DNA of 35,320 nt from Nitrospirota bacterium (GCA_021813765.1 JAKAJM010000021.1:1-35320), one strand, 5' to 3'. Numbered from the stretch's first letter, positions 14,864 through 23,844 are shown. Program-made: numbers and translations. The notes: generated from the letters alone by a model not told the origin.

Positions 14864-17527
14864 ATGCATTGGTATCAATTAAATCATAACGAGGTCTTAC
14901 AGGAGCTCCAAACTTCGGAAGCCGGTCTGTCCGAAAGTGAAGCGGAGAAACGCCTTGTCCTTTATGGGCCAAACAGGCTTGCCGAAGAAGAGAAAATAAG
15001 GAAGTTAAAAATCCTGCTCCACCAGTTTGCAAGCCCGCTCATCTATATGCTGGCCACCGCAGGCATGGTCACCATTTATTTCCGTGAATACATGGATACA
15101 GGCGTAATCTATTTTATAGTCGTGCTTAACGCCATCATAGGATATATCCAGGAGTACAAGGCAGAAGAGAGTGTCCGGGCGCTCAAAAGGATGGTTGTCC
15201 CTAAAGCGCGCGTGCTGAGGGAGGGGCAGGAAAAGGAACTAGACAGCGGGCAAATTGTCCCTGGCGATATTGTCCTGATAGCTTCCGGCTCAAGGATTCC
15301 CGCCGATATCCGTCTGCTGCACTCAATTGAATTGAAGGTTGACGAGGCGATGCTTACGGGCGAATCCGTGCCAGTGGAGAAGGCGGTATCTCCCCTTGAA
15401 GAGGTAGAACTGATGCCTCAAGACCAGATCAACATGGCCTTTATGGGCACAATCGCTGTAGGCGGCAGGGCCCGGGGTGTGGCAGTCGAGACCGGCGCGA
15501 ACACCATCCTCGGAAGTATTGCCGGCGAGATAAAAGAGATCGGCCAGGTGGAGGCTCCCATACAGAAAAAGATCGAACGCTTTGCAAAGGCCATCGGCGT
15601 GCTCGTGCTGGCGGCCTCATCCCTCCTTTTTATCGCTGGCCTGGTAACCGGAGAAAGCATCAGGGAAATGTTCATGACGGCGGTGGCCGCCGCAGTTGCC
15701 GCAATACCGGAAGGGCTTCCGGTCGTTGTGACAATAGCCTTTGCGGTAGGTGTATCCCGGATGGCGAGGCATAATGCCATTATCAGAAAGCTCCCAGCTG
15801 TACAGACCCTTGGCAGCACGACTGTGATTTGCACGGACAAGACCGGCACCCTGACAAAAAACGAAATGACGGTCAGGGCCGCATATGACGGCCGGCACGT
15901 CTATGAGTTCACCGGAAGCGGCTACGAGCCTAAAGGGGAGATACTCCACGAGGGAATGCGTGTGCATCCGGCGCAAGAGAAAAGGCTCCTGCAGGTGCTC
16001 CGCATCGGACTGCTTTGCAATGAGTCAGACGTTTATGTAGAGAATGGCCAATATAAGGCGGATGGCGATCCTACGGAGGCGGCACTCATTGTTTCCGCCA
16101 TGAAAGCCGGTCTTCTGGCTGAAGCCGAAGAAGAGACATATCAACAGGCCGGGGTCATACCTTTCGAAGCGGAGCGTGGATACATGGCCACTCTCTTTGA
16201 CGTAAATGGCAGAAAACGGGTCTTCGCTAAAGGCGCTCCCGAACGTATGCTGGAAATGTGCGTAACGGACGCTTATGGCGCCAGCCTGGATAAGGACGCC
16301 GTTTCAATTATTGCCCGAAATTTTGCAGCTCAGGGACTGAGGGTGCTCGCCTTTGCCTGGAAGGACGCGCCAGCTGATATAAAGGAGCTTACCCATAGTG
16401 ATGCCGAATCCGGCCTAGTCTTTGCCGGCCTGCAGGGCATGATAGACCCGCCAAGGCCAGAGGCGGTAAAGGCCATCGAGGATTGTAAGACGGCCGGCAT
16501 AAGGGTCGTCATGATAACCGGAGATCACGCGGTAACGGCAAAGGCCATAGCGGAGCAAATGGGCATAAGCGGCATTGGCGAAGTTGTGCTTACCGGCAGT
16601 GAACTCGAATTGATGAGCGACGAGGACCTGTTCCATCGGCTCGCGAAAATCTCAGTTTTTGCACGCGTTGCCCCTCAGCACAAGCTCAGAATAACGGAGC
16701 AGTTAAAGCGCCAAGGGGAAATCGTCGCCATGACCGGGGATGGCGTCAATGACGCCCCGGCCCTGAAAGCGGCCCATATAGGCATCGCCATGGGCATGAC
16801 CGGCACTGACGTCGCAAAGGAGGCATCCGACATGGTCCTGGCCGACGACAATTTCGCGAGCATATTTGCGGCAGTGAAAGAAGGCCGGATCGTGTTCGAT
16901 AACCTGCGCAAGGTCACGTTCTTTCTGATACCCACAGGGGTCGCCGCCATATTGTCGATAGCCGGAGCAATCGTACTGGGAGTGCCGATCCCCTATATCC
17001 CGTCGCAACTGCTCTGGATTAACCTTGTGACCAATGGTCTTCAAGACGTCGCCTTTGCCTTTGAGCCCGGGGAAAAGGATGTCCTTATGCGTTCTCCAAG
17101 ACATCCTGGCGAGGGGATAATGTCCAGGCTTCTGATCGAGAGGACCGTGCTCGTCGGACTCGTCATCTCACTGGGGGTGATTTACACATTCGTTAGAGCC
17201 TTTTGGGCGGGTGAGCCGATTGAAAAGGCAAGATCCGTGGCTGTGACGACGATGGTCTTTTTCCAGTTCTTCCAGGCTATCAACAGCCGCTCGGAAACGC
17301 AGTCGCTTTTCTCGATGAACCCGCTGGACAATCCTTTCCTGTTTTTCAGCATGATAGCCGCCTTCTTTGCCCAGGTCGCTTTTCTTTACATGCCTGCGTT
17401 CCAGTGGGTGTTCAGGACCGAACCCATAACAATGGCCGATTGGCTGCACATTCTTTCTGTTGCAGCGGCGGTAATATTTGCCGTGGAGGCCGATAAATGT
17501 CTAAGAAGGCGAAGGCCCGGCTTTTAA
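14864..17527 (+). CDS. P2-type cation-transporting ATPase
   Basis: An 887-residue P-type ATPase of the Ca2+/Na+ class, pumping cations across the inner membrane via a phospho-aspartate. In order: cation-ATPase N-domain (1-60), M1-M2, actuator loop with TGES (165-168), M4 with IPEGLP (281-286), the phosphorylation site D325-KTGTLT, hinge motif TGDGVND near 624, and M5-M10. E283 in M4 matches SERCA Glu309. In M6 the SERCA pattern NxxTD reads N720-LVT-N724, so the Asp800 equivalent is Asn, and M5 (PTGVAAILSIAGAIVLG) shows no Asn/Glu ligand pair. Ion specificity is therefore uncertain and may not be Ca2+. The ribosome-binding site is weak. Confidence 0.93.
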   Translation: MHWYQLNHNEVLQELQTSEAGLSESEAEKRLVLYGPNRLAEEEKIRKLKILLHQFASPLIYMLATAGMVTIYFREYMDTGVIYFIVVLNAIIGYIQEYKAEESVRALKRMVVPKARVLREGQEKELDSGQIVPGDIVLIASGSRIPADIRLLHSIELKVDEAMLTGESVPVEKAVSPLEEVELMPQDQINMAFMGTIAVGGRARGVAVETGANTILGSIAGEIKEIGQVEAPIQKKIERFAKAIGVLVLAASSLLFIAGLVTGESIREMFMTAVAAAVAAIPEGLPVVVTIAFAVGVSRMARHNAIIRKLPAVQTLGSTTVICTDKTGTLTKNEMTVRAAYDGRHVYEFTGSGYEPKGEILHEGMRVHPAQEKRLLQVLRIGLLCNESDVYVENGQYKADGDPTEAALIVSAMKAGLLAEAEEETYQQAGVIPFEAERGYMATLFDVNGRKRVFAKGAPERMLEMCVTDAYGASLDKDAVSIIARNFAAQGLRVLAFAWKDAPADIKELTHSDAESGLVFAGLQGMIDPPRPEAVKAIEDCKTAGIRVVMITGDHAVTAKAIAEQMGISGIGEVVLTGSELELMSDEDLFHRLAKISVFARVAPQHKLRITEQLKRQGEIVAMTGDGVNDAPALKAAHIGIAMGMTGTDVAKEASDMVLADDNFASIFAAVKEGRIVFDNLRKVTFFLIPTGVAAILSIAGAIVLGVPIPYIPSQLLWINLVTNGLQDVAFAFEPGEKDVLMRSPRHPGEGIMSRLLIERTVLVGLVISLGVIYTFVRAFWAGEPIEKARSVAVTTMVFFQFFQAINSRSETQSLFSMNPLDNPFLFFSMIAAFFAQVAFLYMPAFQWVFRTEPITMADWLHILSVAAAVIFAVEADKCLRRRRPGF

Positions 17528-17580
17528 AACTATCCGTATGAACTCTTTACATGGATAGTTTCATGGTGTGGCGGGTTATG

Positions 17581-17610
17581 AGGTTTTTTTTGTTTTCAAA
17601 ACAAAAACCT
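17581..17610 (+). terminator. Probable terminator downstream of the P-type ATPase
   Basis: An imperfect palindrome, AGGTTTTT with a TTT bulge, then GTTTT-CAAAAC and AAAAACCT. The stem is A/T-rich and lacks a following U-tract on the plus strand, so this is a modest call. Confidence 0.35.
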
Positions 17611-17700
17611 GAGCCGGAAAGGAGTTTTTGTTTGGGCATGCGTGTTCACTGGCATTTGAACAGCCTGGCTGGAAAAACCATTTCAAAACGGGAGTTAAAC

Positions 17701-17719
17701 TTTTTGTTCTGAACAAAAA
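17701..17719 (-). terminator. A/T palindrome between convergent genes
   Basis: TTTTTGTTC-T-GAACAAAAA is a perfect 9-bp inverted repeat. Read on the minus strand it lies about 120 bases past the ribonuclease stop and is followed by further A/T-rich sequence. Confidence 0.35.
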
Positions 17720-17838
17720 ACATAAAAAACTATCCCGCAGGATGGCTTCTGGCAACCGGCGGACCTCCCGGCGGTCTTTCAAATAAAGATTGGCCAGGGT
17801 CCTTTTGGGCGGGTTGCTTCGGCCCCTGAGCCGGGGAT

Positions 17839-19353
17839 CTATCCGGACCTTTCGAAATCAATGAATCCGGCCTCAACGTCCACATGGACCAGGCGCACCC
17901 GTACCCTGTGCCCGACATCGAGCCCCTGGTAGCCTGAAACCACCTTTCCTTCCACCGGGGGGTGCAGCAGACGCACCCAAGTGCCCTTGGGGCCTGCCCC
18001 CGTAACTATCGAGTCGAACCTTTGGCCTATGCGGGATTCGAACAGGAGCGCCGCGGCGGACTTGCCCACGCGCCTTTCAACTTTTTTGGCCGCGTCCTCT
18101 TCCCTCGTGCAGTGGGCCGCCAGCTCTTCCAGGCCGGTGGCGGAATAAGGCGCGGGTATTTCTGTTTTTGCCAGCGCAGCTTTCAGCAGGCGCTGGGTTA
18201 TGAGGTCCGGAAAACGGCGGTTAGGGGCGGTCGAATGGCTGTAGCCTCTTACCGCCAGGCTGAAATGCCCGTCCCACTGTTTCTCTCCCGGGATGTCCGC
18301 CGCGTATTCGCCAGGCCCCAGGAGTTTTATTATGCTCAGAGACAGGTCCGGGAACCCGAGGGCGTCTTTGGCCTGTGCCTCCGTCAGGAAATGCTCGAGC
18401 GCGACCGCATCGGGGGATTTTGGCAGGGCGCAGCCCTGTTCCTTGGCAAGCTCCACTATCCTGTCCCAGCGCTGCGGCCTGCGGACAACCCGCCTCAGCG
18501 ACGGAAGCCCCCTTGCCGCCAGGAACCTGGAGGCCGCACTGTTTGCCGCGATCATGAAATCCTCTATCAGGTCGTTTGCCCTGGTTTTCGCCCTTATGTC
18601 CAGGTCGATGACAACGTCTTGTTCGAAGCGCGGACTGGCCTCGACCGTCTTCAGACTGAGCGCCCCATGCTCATGGCGCCGCCGCTTCATTTTCTGCGCG
18701 GTGCGGTCCTGGAGAAGCAGGTTTTCCTCAAGCCCGCTTACCGCCAGCGCCCTGGCAGGGACAGGCCCCGCACCCTCAAGCCAGGCCGCCAGGCTGTTAT
18801 AGGCCAGCTTCGCCCGGTTGCGCACCGCCGCCTCATAGATATCGTAGTTGCGCACCGAGCCGTCCGCGCCCACGGTCATTTCCATGACAATCGCAAGACG
18901 GTCTTCATCCTGGTTAAGAGAGGTGAGGCCTTCGGACAGTTTTCCTGGCAGCATGGGGAAGACCATCGCAGGCGTGTAGACGGAAGTGGTGTTGTGCCTG
19001 GCATGACGGTCAAGCGGGGAGTCCATTTTTACAAGGGCATCGACGTCCGATACCGCGACAAGCACCGATACATTCCCGCCGCCCAGGTCCCTGGCTGCAG
19101 TAAGCTGGTCCAGGTCCCGTGAGTCGTCGTTGTCGATCGAAGCCCACGGGAGCCCCCGCAGGTCCCGGACACCGGCCCCGCCAGCCCTTGCGGGCAGGCC
19201 TATCCCGTCCAGTTGGACAAGGGCCTCGGGGGAGAAGTCCGGCAATAGCCCGCGCTCAAGCATCGCGCGCCGCGCGATGTCCCTTAATATCGCCCTGTGG
19301 TCCCCTTTATGGGAATGGTTTATCTGCGCGCGCCGCACCAGGATATTATGCAT
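17839..19353 (-). CDS. RNB-domain ribonuclease (RNase II/R family, short form)
   Basis: A 504-residue 3'-to-5' exoribonuclease-type protein. There is no N-terminal cold-shock domain pair. The RNB domain starts near residue 65 with SIDNDDSRDLDQL (72-84) and includes YSHSTAPNRRFPDLITQRLL near the RNA-clamping end. A C-terminal S1 domain follows (about 435-504, GTWVRLLHPPVEGKVVSGYQGLDVGHRVRVRLV). Compared with E. coli RNase II (D201, D207, D209, D210), the first three acids are D74, D80 and D82, but the fourth is Q83. I believe a DLDQ subfamily of RNB proteins exists, so the protein may still be active with altered metal coordination. It is last in the uvrC operon, 53 bases after the coiled-coil gene. 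Confidence 0.88.
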   Translation of the reverse strand: MHNILVRRAQINHSHKGDHRAILRDIARRAMLERGLLPDFSPEALVQLDGIGLPARAGGAGVRDLRGLPWASIDNDDSRDLDQLTAARDLGGGNVSVLVAVSDVDALVKMDSPLDRHARHNTTSVYTPAMVFPMLPGKLSEGLTSLNQDEDRLAIVMEMTVGADGSVRNYDIYEAAVRNRAKLAYNSLAAWLEGAGPVPARALAVSGLEENLLLQDRTAQKMKRRRHEHGALSLKTVEASPRFEQDVVIDLDIRAKTRANDLIEDFMIAANSAASRFLAARGLPSLRRVVRRPQRWDRIVELAKEQGCALPKSPDAVALEHFLTEAQAKDALGFPDLSLSIIKLLGPGEYAADIPGEKQWDGHFSLAVRGYSHSTAPNRRFPDLITQRLLKAALAKTEIPAPYSATGLEELAAHCTREEDAAKKVERRVGKSAAALLFESRIGQRFDSIVTGAGPKGTWVRLLHPPVEGKVVSGYQGLDVGHRVRVRLVHVDVEAGFIDFERSG

Positions 19354-19406
19354 CTTTTCAGGGCGCGATTCTAAGGGGTTCTGAAAAGGGGGGCAGGCCG
19401 GCGAGG

Positions 19407-20123
19407 TCAGCCGCCAAGCTGGGCTTCAGCCTGCTGCTTCTCATCAAGGAGCCTTTGTTTTTCCTCTTTAAGGCGGGGCAGGACGTTGGTCTCCATGTCC
19501 TTTATCTTTTCCTCCAGGTCCTGTTTTTCGAGGAAGTTCGCCTGCACCATCTGGTGCTCCTCGGGGGTCAGGAACTGCAGGTATTGCTGGTTGGCGGTTA
19601 GCGGGCTTTCGCCTGCGGCGATGGCACGCTGCCTCCCCTGGTTAAAAAGGTTCTGTATCCGGAGCATCACTTCCTGATACTGGTCCTTGAGCTTCTGGTA
19701 CTCGGCTTCTTTTTCCTTTATCTTTTCCAGCCGTCTGTTGATGCCGGCAAGCCTGTCCCTGATGGCCTTTTTCTGTCCGGACGAGGGGCCCGGCTGCCCG
19801 GCCTGCGGGGTGGTTTTATTTTTTTCTTTAGCGGGCGGCGCATATGCGGGAGCCTCCACAGTCCCGCCTTCCTCTTCGTACTTCTCTATCTTGGCGATGT
19901 CCTTCACCGGGATGCCCACGGTCCCTCCGCCTATTGAGAACTCGATGTTGCCATCCGAGCGGGCATAAGAGCCGACGCCGCTTATGACGGAGCCGTTCTT
20001 AAGGTATATCCGGTATGCGGCATGGGCCTGCGCAGCAAACAGAAAGGCCATGGAAAAGAGAAAGACGGACAAAACGGGCAAAAATACGGACGGTATGGAC
20101 AGGGAACGTTTCATCGGTGTCAT
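19407..20123 (-). CDS. Exported SH3-like/coiled-coil protein of unknown function
   Basis: A 238-residue exported protein. The basic start and hydrophobic stretch (about 5-35, ending AAQAHA) are a good signal peptide. It is followed by a short beta domain, YRIYLKNGSVISGVGSYARSDG, ending GIPVKDIAKIEKYEEE, which is the pattern of small SH3-like exported domains. A Pro/Lys/Gln linker (95-118) and a long charged coiled coil (120-236) complete it. There is no enzyme motif; a structural or adaptor role in the envelope is possible. Its ATG overlaps the uvrC stop in ATGA, so translation should be coupled. A second ATG at residue 4 is an alternative start. Confidence 0.7.
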   Translation of the reverse strand: MTPMKRSLSIPSVFLPVLSVFLFSMAFLFAAQAHAAYRIYLKNGSVISGVGSYARSDGNIEFSIGGGTVGIPVKDIAKIEKYEEEGGTVEAPAYAPPAKEKNKTTPQAGQPGPSSGQKKAIRDRLAGINRRLEKIKEKEAEYQKLKDQYQEVMLRIQNLFNQGRQRAIAAGESPLTANQQYLQFLTPEEHQMVQANFLEKQDLEEKIKDMETNVLPRLKEEKQRLLDEKQQAEAQLGG

Positions 20124-21940
20124 TCTAGCATATTTTTATTTGGGGAGAGGGTGTTTTTTATCACCCTGGCAAGCTCCGGCCCTATACCGGGCACCGAGGC
20201 GATCTCCTGCTCATCGGCCTGCCTTATGGCCTCCAGGCTGCCAAAATGCCTCAGAAGCTCGAACCGCTTCTGCCTGCCTATGCCTTTAACCGATTCAAGC
20301 GGGGAGGAAAGCATGCTCTTGCCGCGCAGCCTTTTGTGGAACCCTATTGAAAAGCGGTGCACCTCATCGCGTATCCTTTTTAAAAGCAGGGAGGAGGGGC
20401 TTCCGTCCTCTATATTGACCGGAAGCTCCGTGCGGGTGGTAAACACCCGGTCCGGGTCCTTGGCCACAGACACGACCCCGGAGGCGGGTTGATCCGGAAG
20501 CCCGTAGACCGCCCTCATGGCCGCCTCAAGCTGCCCCTTCCCGCCGTCAATGACCACAAGCTCCGGGGCCGCATCGGCAAGGTCCGAAAGGACCCTGGAG
20601 ACCGTTTCCTCCATCATTGCGTAATCGTCCATCTTGCCGCCCGGGACCGTTTTTATTTTTACATGACGGTAGAGGTCCTTCCTGAACTCGCCATCCGCCC
20701 AGTATATGAACCCGCCCACGGGCTGCGCCCCCTGCGTGGTTGATATGTCGAAGGCCCCTATGCTTGCGGGCGCCTTCTTGAGATGAAGCCTTTCTTTCAG
20801 GGTCTCAAGCGTCTTTTGTTCGGGCGATGCCGCCTTTGCCCGAAGCACCTCCGCCGCGTTTCGCTCCGCCATCCGCAGGAGGTCCTCCTTTTTCCCGCGC
20901 CTGGGCACAATTATCTTCACCCTACCCTGCCTCTTGCCCGAAAGCCATGCCTCAAGGGCTGCGGAGTCCTCCGGCTTTTCCGCAACAAGCACCTGCGCCG
21001 CGGGTATGATCTCCTTAGCGTAGAAGGTTTCCATGAACCCGGCAAGGAGCTCCCCGGCCGGCATATGGGCGCCGTCTGGGGCATAGTGAGGCAGATAGAA
21101 ATCCTTTACGCCTATCATGAGCCCCCTGCGTATAAAAAACACCTGGAAGGCCAGGCGCGCCCCCTCCAGGGCGTATCCGATGACGTCTATGTCGCCAAAG
21201 CCAGGCAAAACGGCTTTTTGCTGCTCAAGCGCCCTTTTCAGGGCCTCTATCCTGTCCCTTAGCCTTGCCGCGTCCTCATAGAGCTCTTCTTCGGCAAGCT
21301 TTTTCATCTTGGCCTCAAGCTCCTTCAAAAGTCCCTGCTTTTTCCCTTCCAGGAAAAGCCTTACCTCGTCTACCGTCTTTGCGTATTCCTCCTGAGCGAG
21401 GGCGCCGCTGCAGGGGGCAGGGCATCTGCCCATCTGGTACTGGATGCAGGGACGCATTTTCTTGTCCAGCCGGTAGCGGCAGGGCCTCAGGCCAAAATGC
21501 CTGCGAACGAAGGCCAGCGTCTCCCACATCGCGCTTGCCGGGATGAAGGGGCCAAAATAGAGCGCCCCGTCGCGCAGTATCCGCCTCACCACTTCCAGCC
21601 TTGGCCATTGCTCGTTTATCGTGAGCTTCAGATAGGGATAGTTCTTGTCGTCACGTAGTATGACATTAAAGGGCGGCTTGTACTGTTTTATAAGGTTGGC
21701 TTCAAGTATGAGGGCCTCAAGCTCGCTGTCGGTCACGATGTAGGAGAAGTCGCGCACCCTTCTCACCATCCCCTGCTTGCGCTCATCCAGTGCCGCGCCG
21801 TTCTGGAAATAGCTCCTCAGGCGGTTCCTCAGGCTCTTGGCCTTGCCTACATACAGGACCTTGCCCGATTCGTCCTTGAATATGTAAACGCCGTTTTGCT
21901 GGGGGGTTTTTCTGAGCTTTTCCTCTAATGCTTCGTCCAT
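20120..21940 (-). CDS. uvrC: Excinuclease ABC subunit C (UvrC)
   Basis: A 606-residue nuclease that makes both incisions in nucleotide-excision repair after UvrAB finds damage. The GIY-YIG domain is N-terminal (NGVYIFKDESGKVLYVGKAKSLRNRLRSYF, 17-46). A UVR motif for UvrB contact follows at about 205-240 (ELYEDAARLRDRIEALK). The RNase H-like second nuclease begins near GAFDISTTQGAQPVG. Tandem helix-hairpin-helix motifs close the protein (SVKGIGRQKRFELL and SVPGIGPELARVI). Length is typical. AGAGGGG lies nine bases before the ATG. It heads an operon with the exported coiled-coil protein and the RNB ribonuclease. Confidence 0.98.
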   Translation of the reverse strand: MDEALEEKLRKTPQQNGVYIFKDESGKVLYVGKAKSLRNRLRSYFQNGAALDERKQGMVRRVRDFSYIVTDSELEALILEANLIKQYKPPFNVILRDDKNYPYLKLTINEQWPRLEVVRRILRDGALYFGPFIPASAMWETLAFVRRHFGLRPCRYRLDKKMRPCIQYQMGRCPAPCSGALAQEEYAKTVDEVRLFLEGKKQGLLKELEAKMKKLAEEELYEDAARLRDRIEALKRALEQQKAVLPGFGDIDVIGYALEGARLAFQVFFIRRGLMIGVKDFYLPHYAPDGAHMPAGELLAGFMETFYAKEIIPAAQVLVAEKPEDSAALEAWLSGKRQGRVKIIVPRRGKKEDLLRMAERNAAEVLRAKAASPEQKTLETLKERLHLKKAPASIGAFDISTTQGAQPVGGFIYWADGEFRKDLYRHVKIKTVPGGKMDDYAMMEETVSRVLSDLADAAPELVVIDGGKGQLEAAMRAVYGLPDQPASGVVSVAKDPDRVFTTRTELPVNIEDGSPSSLLLKRIRDEVHRFSIGFHKRLRGKSMLSSPLESVKGIGRQKRFELLRHFGSLEAIRQADEQEIASVPGIGPELARVIKNTLSPNKNMLE

Positions 21941-21965
21941 TTCATTGGACCCCTCTAGACAATGT

Positions 21966-22119
21966 GTGTTTCAAAAGTTTTTGGCATTAATTTTTTGTCA
22001 TTCCCGCAAGCGAAGCGCGTCGGGAATCTGTCCTTTAAGGCCGATTCCGCCCGTTTTTATCCACAATCAGAATAAATCTGGCCGGAATGACAGACTTATG
22101 ACAGTTATTTTTGAAACAC
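21966..22119. repeat. 154-bp nested-palindrome repeat, copy 1 (MITE-like)
   Basis: The outer ends form an 11-bp perfect inverted repeat, GTGTTTCAAAA at 21966 and TTTTGAAACAC ending at 22119. A second perfect pair lies inside: TGTCATTCC (21996-22004) and GGAATGACA (22084-22092). Blocks shared with copy 2 at 30324 include TTGTCATTCCCGCAAGCG, TTTAAGGCCGATTCCGCCCG and CTGGCCGGAATGACAGA. It has no coding capacity and lies between uvrC and murA. Confidence 0.75.
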
Positions 22120-22400
22120 CCTCTAAAACCTATCTGAAAATCGCTTCCGGCTGCAAGAGGCTGAAATGAGCAGCGAGGAGGCAGCGAGCGCATCTTGATA
22201 AATCTGAAATTCCAAACATTCGATGCCTGCCGGGCATAAAATCGCGGCATACGGCGTCATCAAGGGAAAACCGTCCTCAAAGCAGCGCTGCTGCACCTCC
22301 GGGCAATTTCCCCTTTTTTCCTTGTCTGCCACAATTTCCTCTCTCTTCAGCTTCAAAAACCAATTTTGAGACAGGTTCCAAAAAAACATGGGCGGCACTT
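22120..22400. other. Non-coding flank, possibly part of a larger repeat unit
   Basis: About 280 bases without a credible gene between repeat copy 1 and the murA terminator. A minus-strand frame of 91 codons covers most of it but has no ribosome-binding site and odd composition, so I do not call it. TTTTGAGACAGG (22364-22375) also occurs at 3159-3170, hinting that the segment derives from a dispersed element. Confidence 0.4.
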
Positions 22401-22408
22401 AGGAAAAC

Positions 22409-22425
22409 AAAAAAGCGGCTTTTTT
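22409..22425 (-). terminator. Terminator of murA
   Basis: On the minus strand AAAAAAG-CCG-CTTTTTT forms a 7-bp hairpin with a three-base loop and a T-run, about 12 bases after the murA stop. Confidence 0.6.
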
Positions 22426-22436
22426 CTTTTTTCCCG

Positions 22437-23687
22437 TCAGCTCAGCCTCTGCACATGGGCCCCGAGGGCCGCGAGTTTCTTCTCCATGTGCTCATAGCCC
22501 CTGTCCAGGTGGTAGATCCTGTGCACAACGCTTTCGCCCTTGGCCGCAAGAGCCGCAAGCACCAGCGAGGCGCTTGCCCTGAGGTCGGTCGCCATGACCT
22601 CGGCCCCTTTCAGGGAGGGCACGCCTTTTACCGTGGCGATGCCGCCCTGCAACTCTATCTCCGCCCCCATCCTTACAAGCTCGGAGGCGTGCATGAAGCG
22701 GTTCTCAAAGACCGTCTCATTTATGGTGCTCGTGCCGCCAGCCACGCACATGAGCGTCATGAACTGGGCCTGCACGTCCGTGGGGAACCCGGGGTAAGGC
22801 ATGGTGGTGATGTTCACGGATGCCGGCCTGCCGCTGCCCTGCACCTTGAGCCCGCCTGCGGTCTTTTTTACCACGGCCCCGGTTTCGCGCAGCTTTATGG
22901 AAACGGCATCAAGGTGTTCGGGCACGACGTTTTTTATGACTATGTCTCCCCCTGTTATGGCAGCGCCCAGCGCGAAGGTGGCGGCCTCTATGCGGTCCGG
23001 TATCACTTCGTGGCTGTATGGCTTAAGCTCGTCCACCCCTTCTATTTCTATCAGGCTGCCGCCCGCGCCCTCTATCCTGGCCCCCATCGAGGAAAGCGTG
23101 GCGGCGAGGTCCAGCACCTCGGGCTCCCTGGCGGCGTTCTCAAGGACGGTAACCCCTTTTGCCAGGGCCGCAGCCATCATCAGGTTCTCGGTGCCCGTCA
23201 CGGTGGGGATATCAAAATATATGGAGGCGCCCCTGAGCCTTTTTGCCTTCAGAAGCACATAGCCGCCTTCAAGCTCAACGGAGGCGCCCATCTTCTCAAG
23301 CCCGGCAAGGTGCATGTTTATGGGCCTGGCACCTATCGCGCATCCCCCCGGAAGAGAGACCTTGGCCCTCCCGTACCTGGCCGCAAGCGGACCAAGCACC
23401 AAAACGGAGGCGCGCATCGTCTTTACAAGCTCATACAGGGCGGAGGGGTTGCCCAGGCCGGAGGTGTCTATCTCCGAGCGGCCGTCTTCGAAAAAGTAAC
23501 GCGCGCCCATGCCGTCCAGGAGCGCGCCCATCGTGCTTACGTCCCTGAGGGCGGGTACCCCCCGCAGAACGCTTTTGCCCCCGGCCAGGATGGCTGCGGC
23601 CATGATGGGCAGGCTCGCGTTCTTGGAGCCGCTTACCGTTACCGTGCCCTTAAGGGGTCTGCCGCCTTTTATCCGCAGTTTTTCCAT
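22437..23687 (-). CDS. murA: UDP-N-acetylglucosamine 1-carboxyvinyltransferase (MurA)
   Basis: A 416-residue enzyme that transfers enolpyruvate from PEP to UDP-GlcNAc, the first committed step of peptidoglycan synthesis in the cytoplasm. From the ATG at 23687 the sequence opens [24 protein letters not shown], with K22 in place. The loop cysteine attacked by fosfomycin is C116 in [10 protein letters not shown], so the enzyme should be fosfomycin-sensitive at this position. [26 protein letters not shown] and [12 protein letters not shown] are family blocks. The frame extends 34 codons further upstream, but those residues are not conserved. Divergent from the phosphorylase gene. Confidence 0.97.
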   Translation of the reverse strand: MEKLRIKGGRPLKGTVTVSGSKNASLPIMAAAILAGGKSVLRGVPALRDVSTMGALLDGMGARYFFEDGRSEIDTSGLGNPSALYELVKTMRASVLVLGPLAARYGRAKVSLPGGCAIGARPINMHLAGLEKMGASVELEGGYVLLKAKRLRGASIYFDIPTVTGTENLMMAAALAKGVTVLENAAREPEVLDLAATLSSMGARIEGAGGSLIEIEGVDELKPYSHEVIPDRIEAATFALGAAITGGDIVIKNVVPEHLDAVSIKLRETGAVVKKTAGGLKVQGSGRPASVNITTMPYPGFPTDVQAQFMTLMCVAGGTSTINETVFENRFMHASELVRMGAEIELQGGIATVKGVPSLKGAEVMATDLRASASLVLAALAAKGESVVHRIYHLDRGYEHMEKKLAALGAHVQRLS

Positions 23688-23814
23688 CGTTCTTTTAGGA
23701 TAACATATCGGTCCGGCCGCCCCTGGATGCCGTGCGGCCCGCTCTTTTTTATCGTATTGCCATCCAAAGCGAACGGCCTGCGCCTGCATGAACGGCTTAA
23801 TGAAACGTTAGATG

Positions 23815-23844
23815 GATAAATTTACAAAAAAATTCGTCTATAAT
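23815..23844 (+). promoter_or_regulatory. Possible promoter ahead of the glucan phosphorylase operon
   Basis: A perfect -10 TATAAT (23839-23844) lies in the divergent murA-phosphorylase gap; the matching -35 region (GATAAA at 23815) is poor. The leader to the ATG would be about 60 bases. Confidence 0.3.

Larger units (their letters stand above)
17528..17838. other. AT-rich intergenic region with two palindromes
   Basis: 311 bases between the 3' ends of the convergent ATPase and ribonuclease genes. It holds two A/T-rich hairpin-forming palindromes (17581-17610 and 17701-17719, listed separately), which probably serve as terminators. I see no gene. Confidence 0.5.

Noticed and set aside
17962-19122. 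A 386-codon frame antisense to the RNB ribonuclease
   Set aside because: The RNB and S1 motifs on the minus strand are clear; this frame has none.
22123-22398. 91-codon minus-strand frame next to repeat copy 1
   Set aside because: No ribosome-binding site, and it lies in a probable repeat-derived region; kept only as a non-coding flank.
22455-23819. A 454-codon open frame antisense to murA
   Set aside because: MurA on the other strand has a complete set of family motifs. The antisense frame is rich in His, Gly and Pro, has no ribosome-binding site and no recognisable domain; codon bias leaves few stops on the opposite strand.
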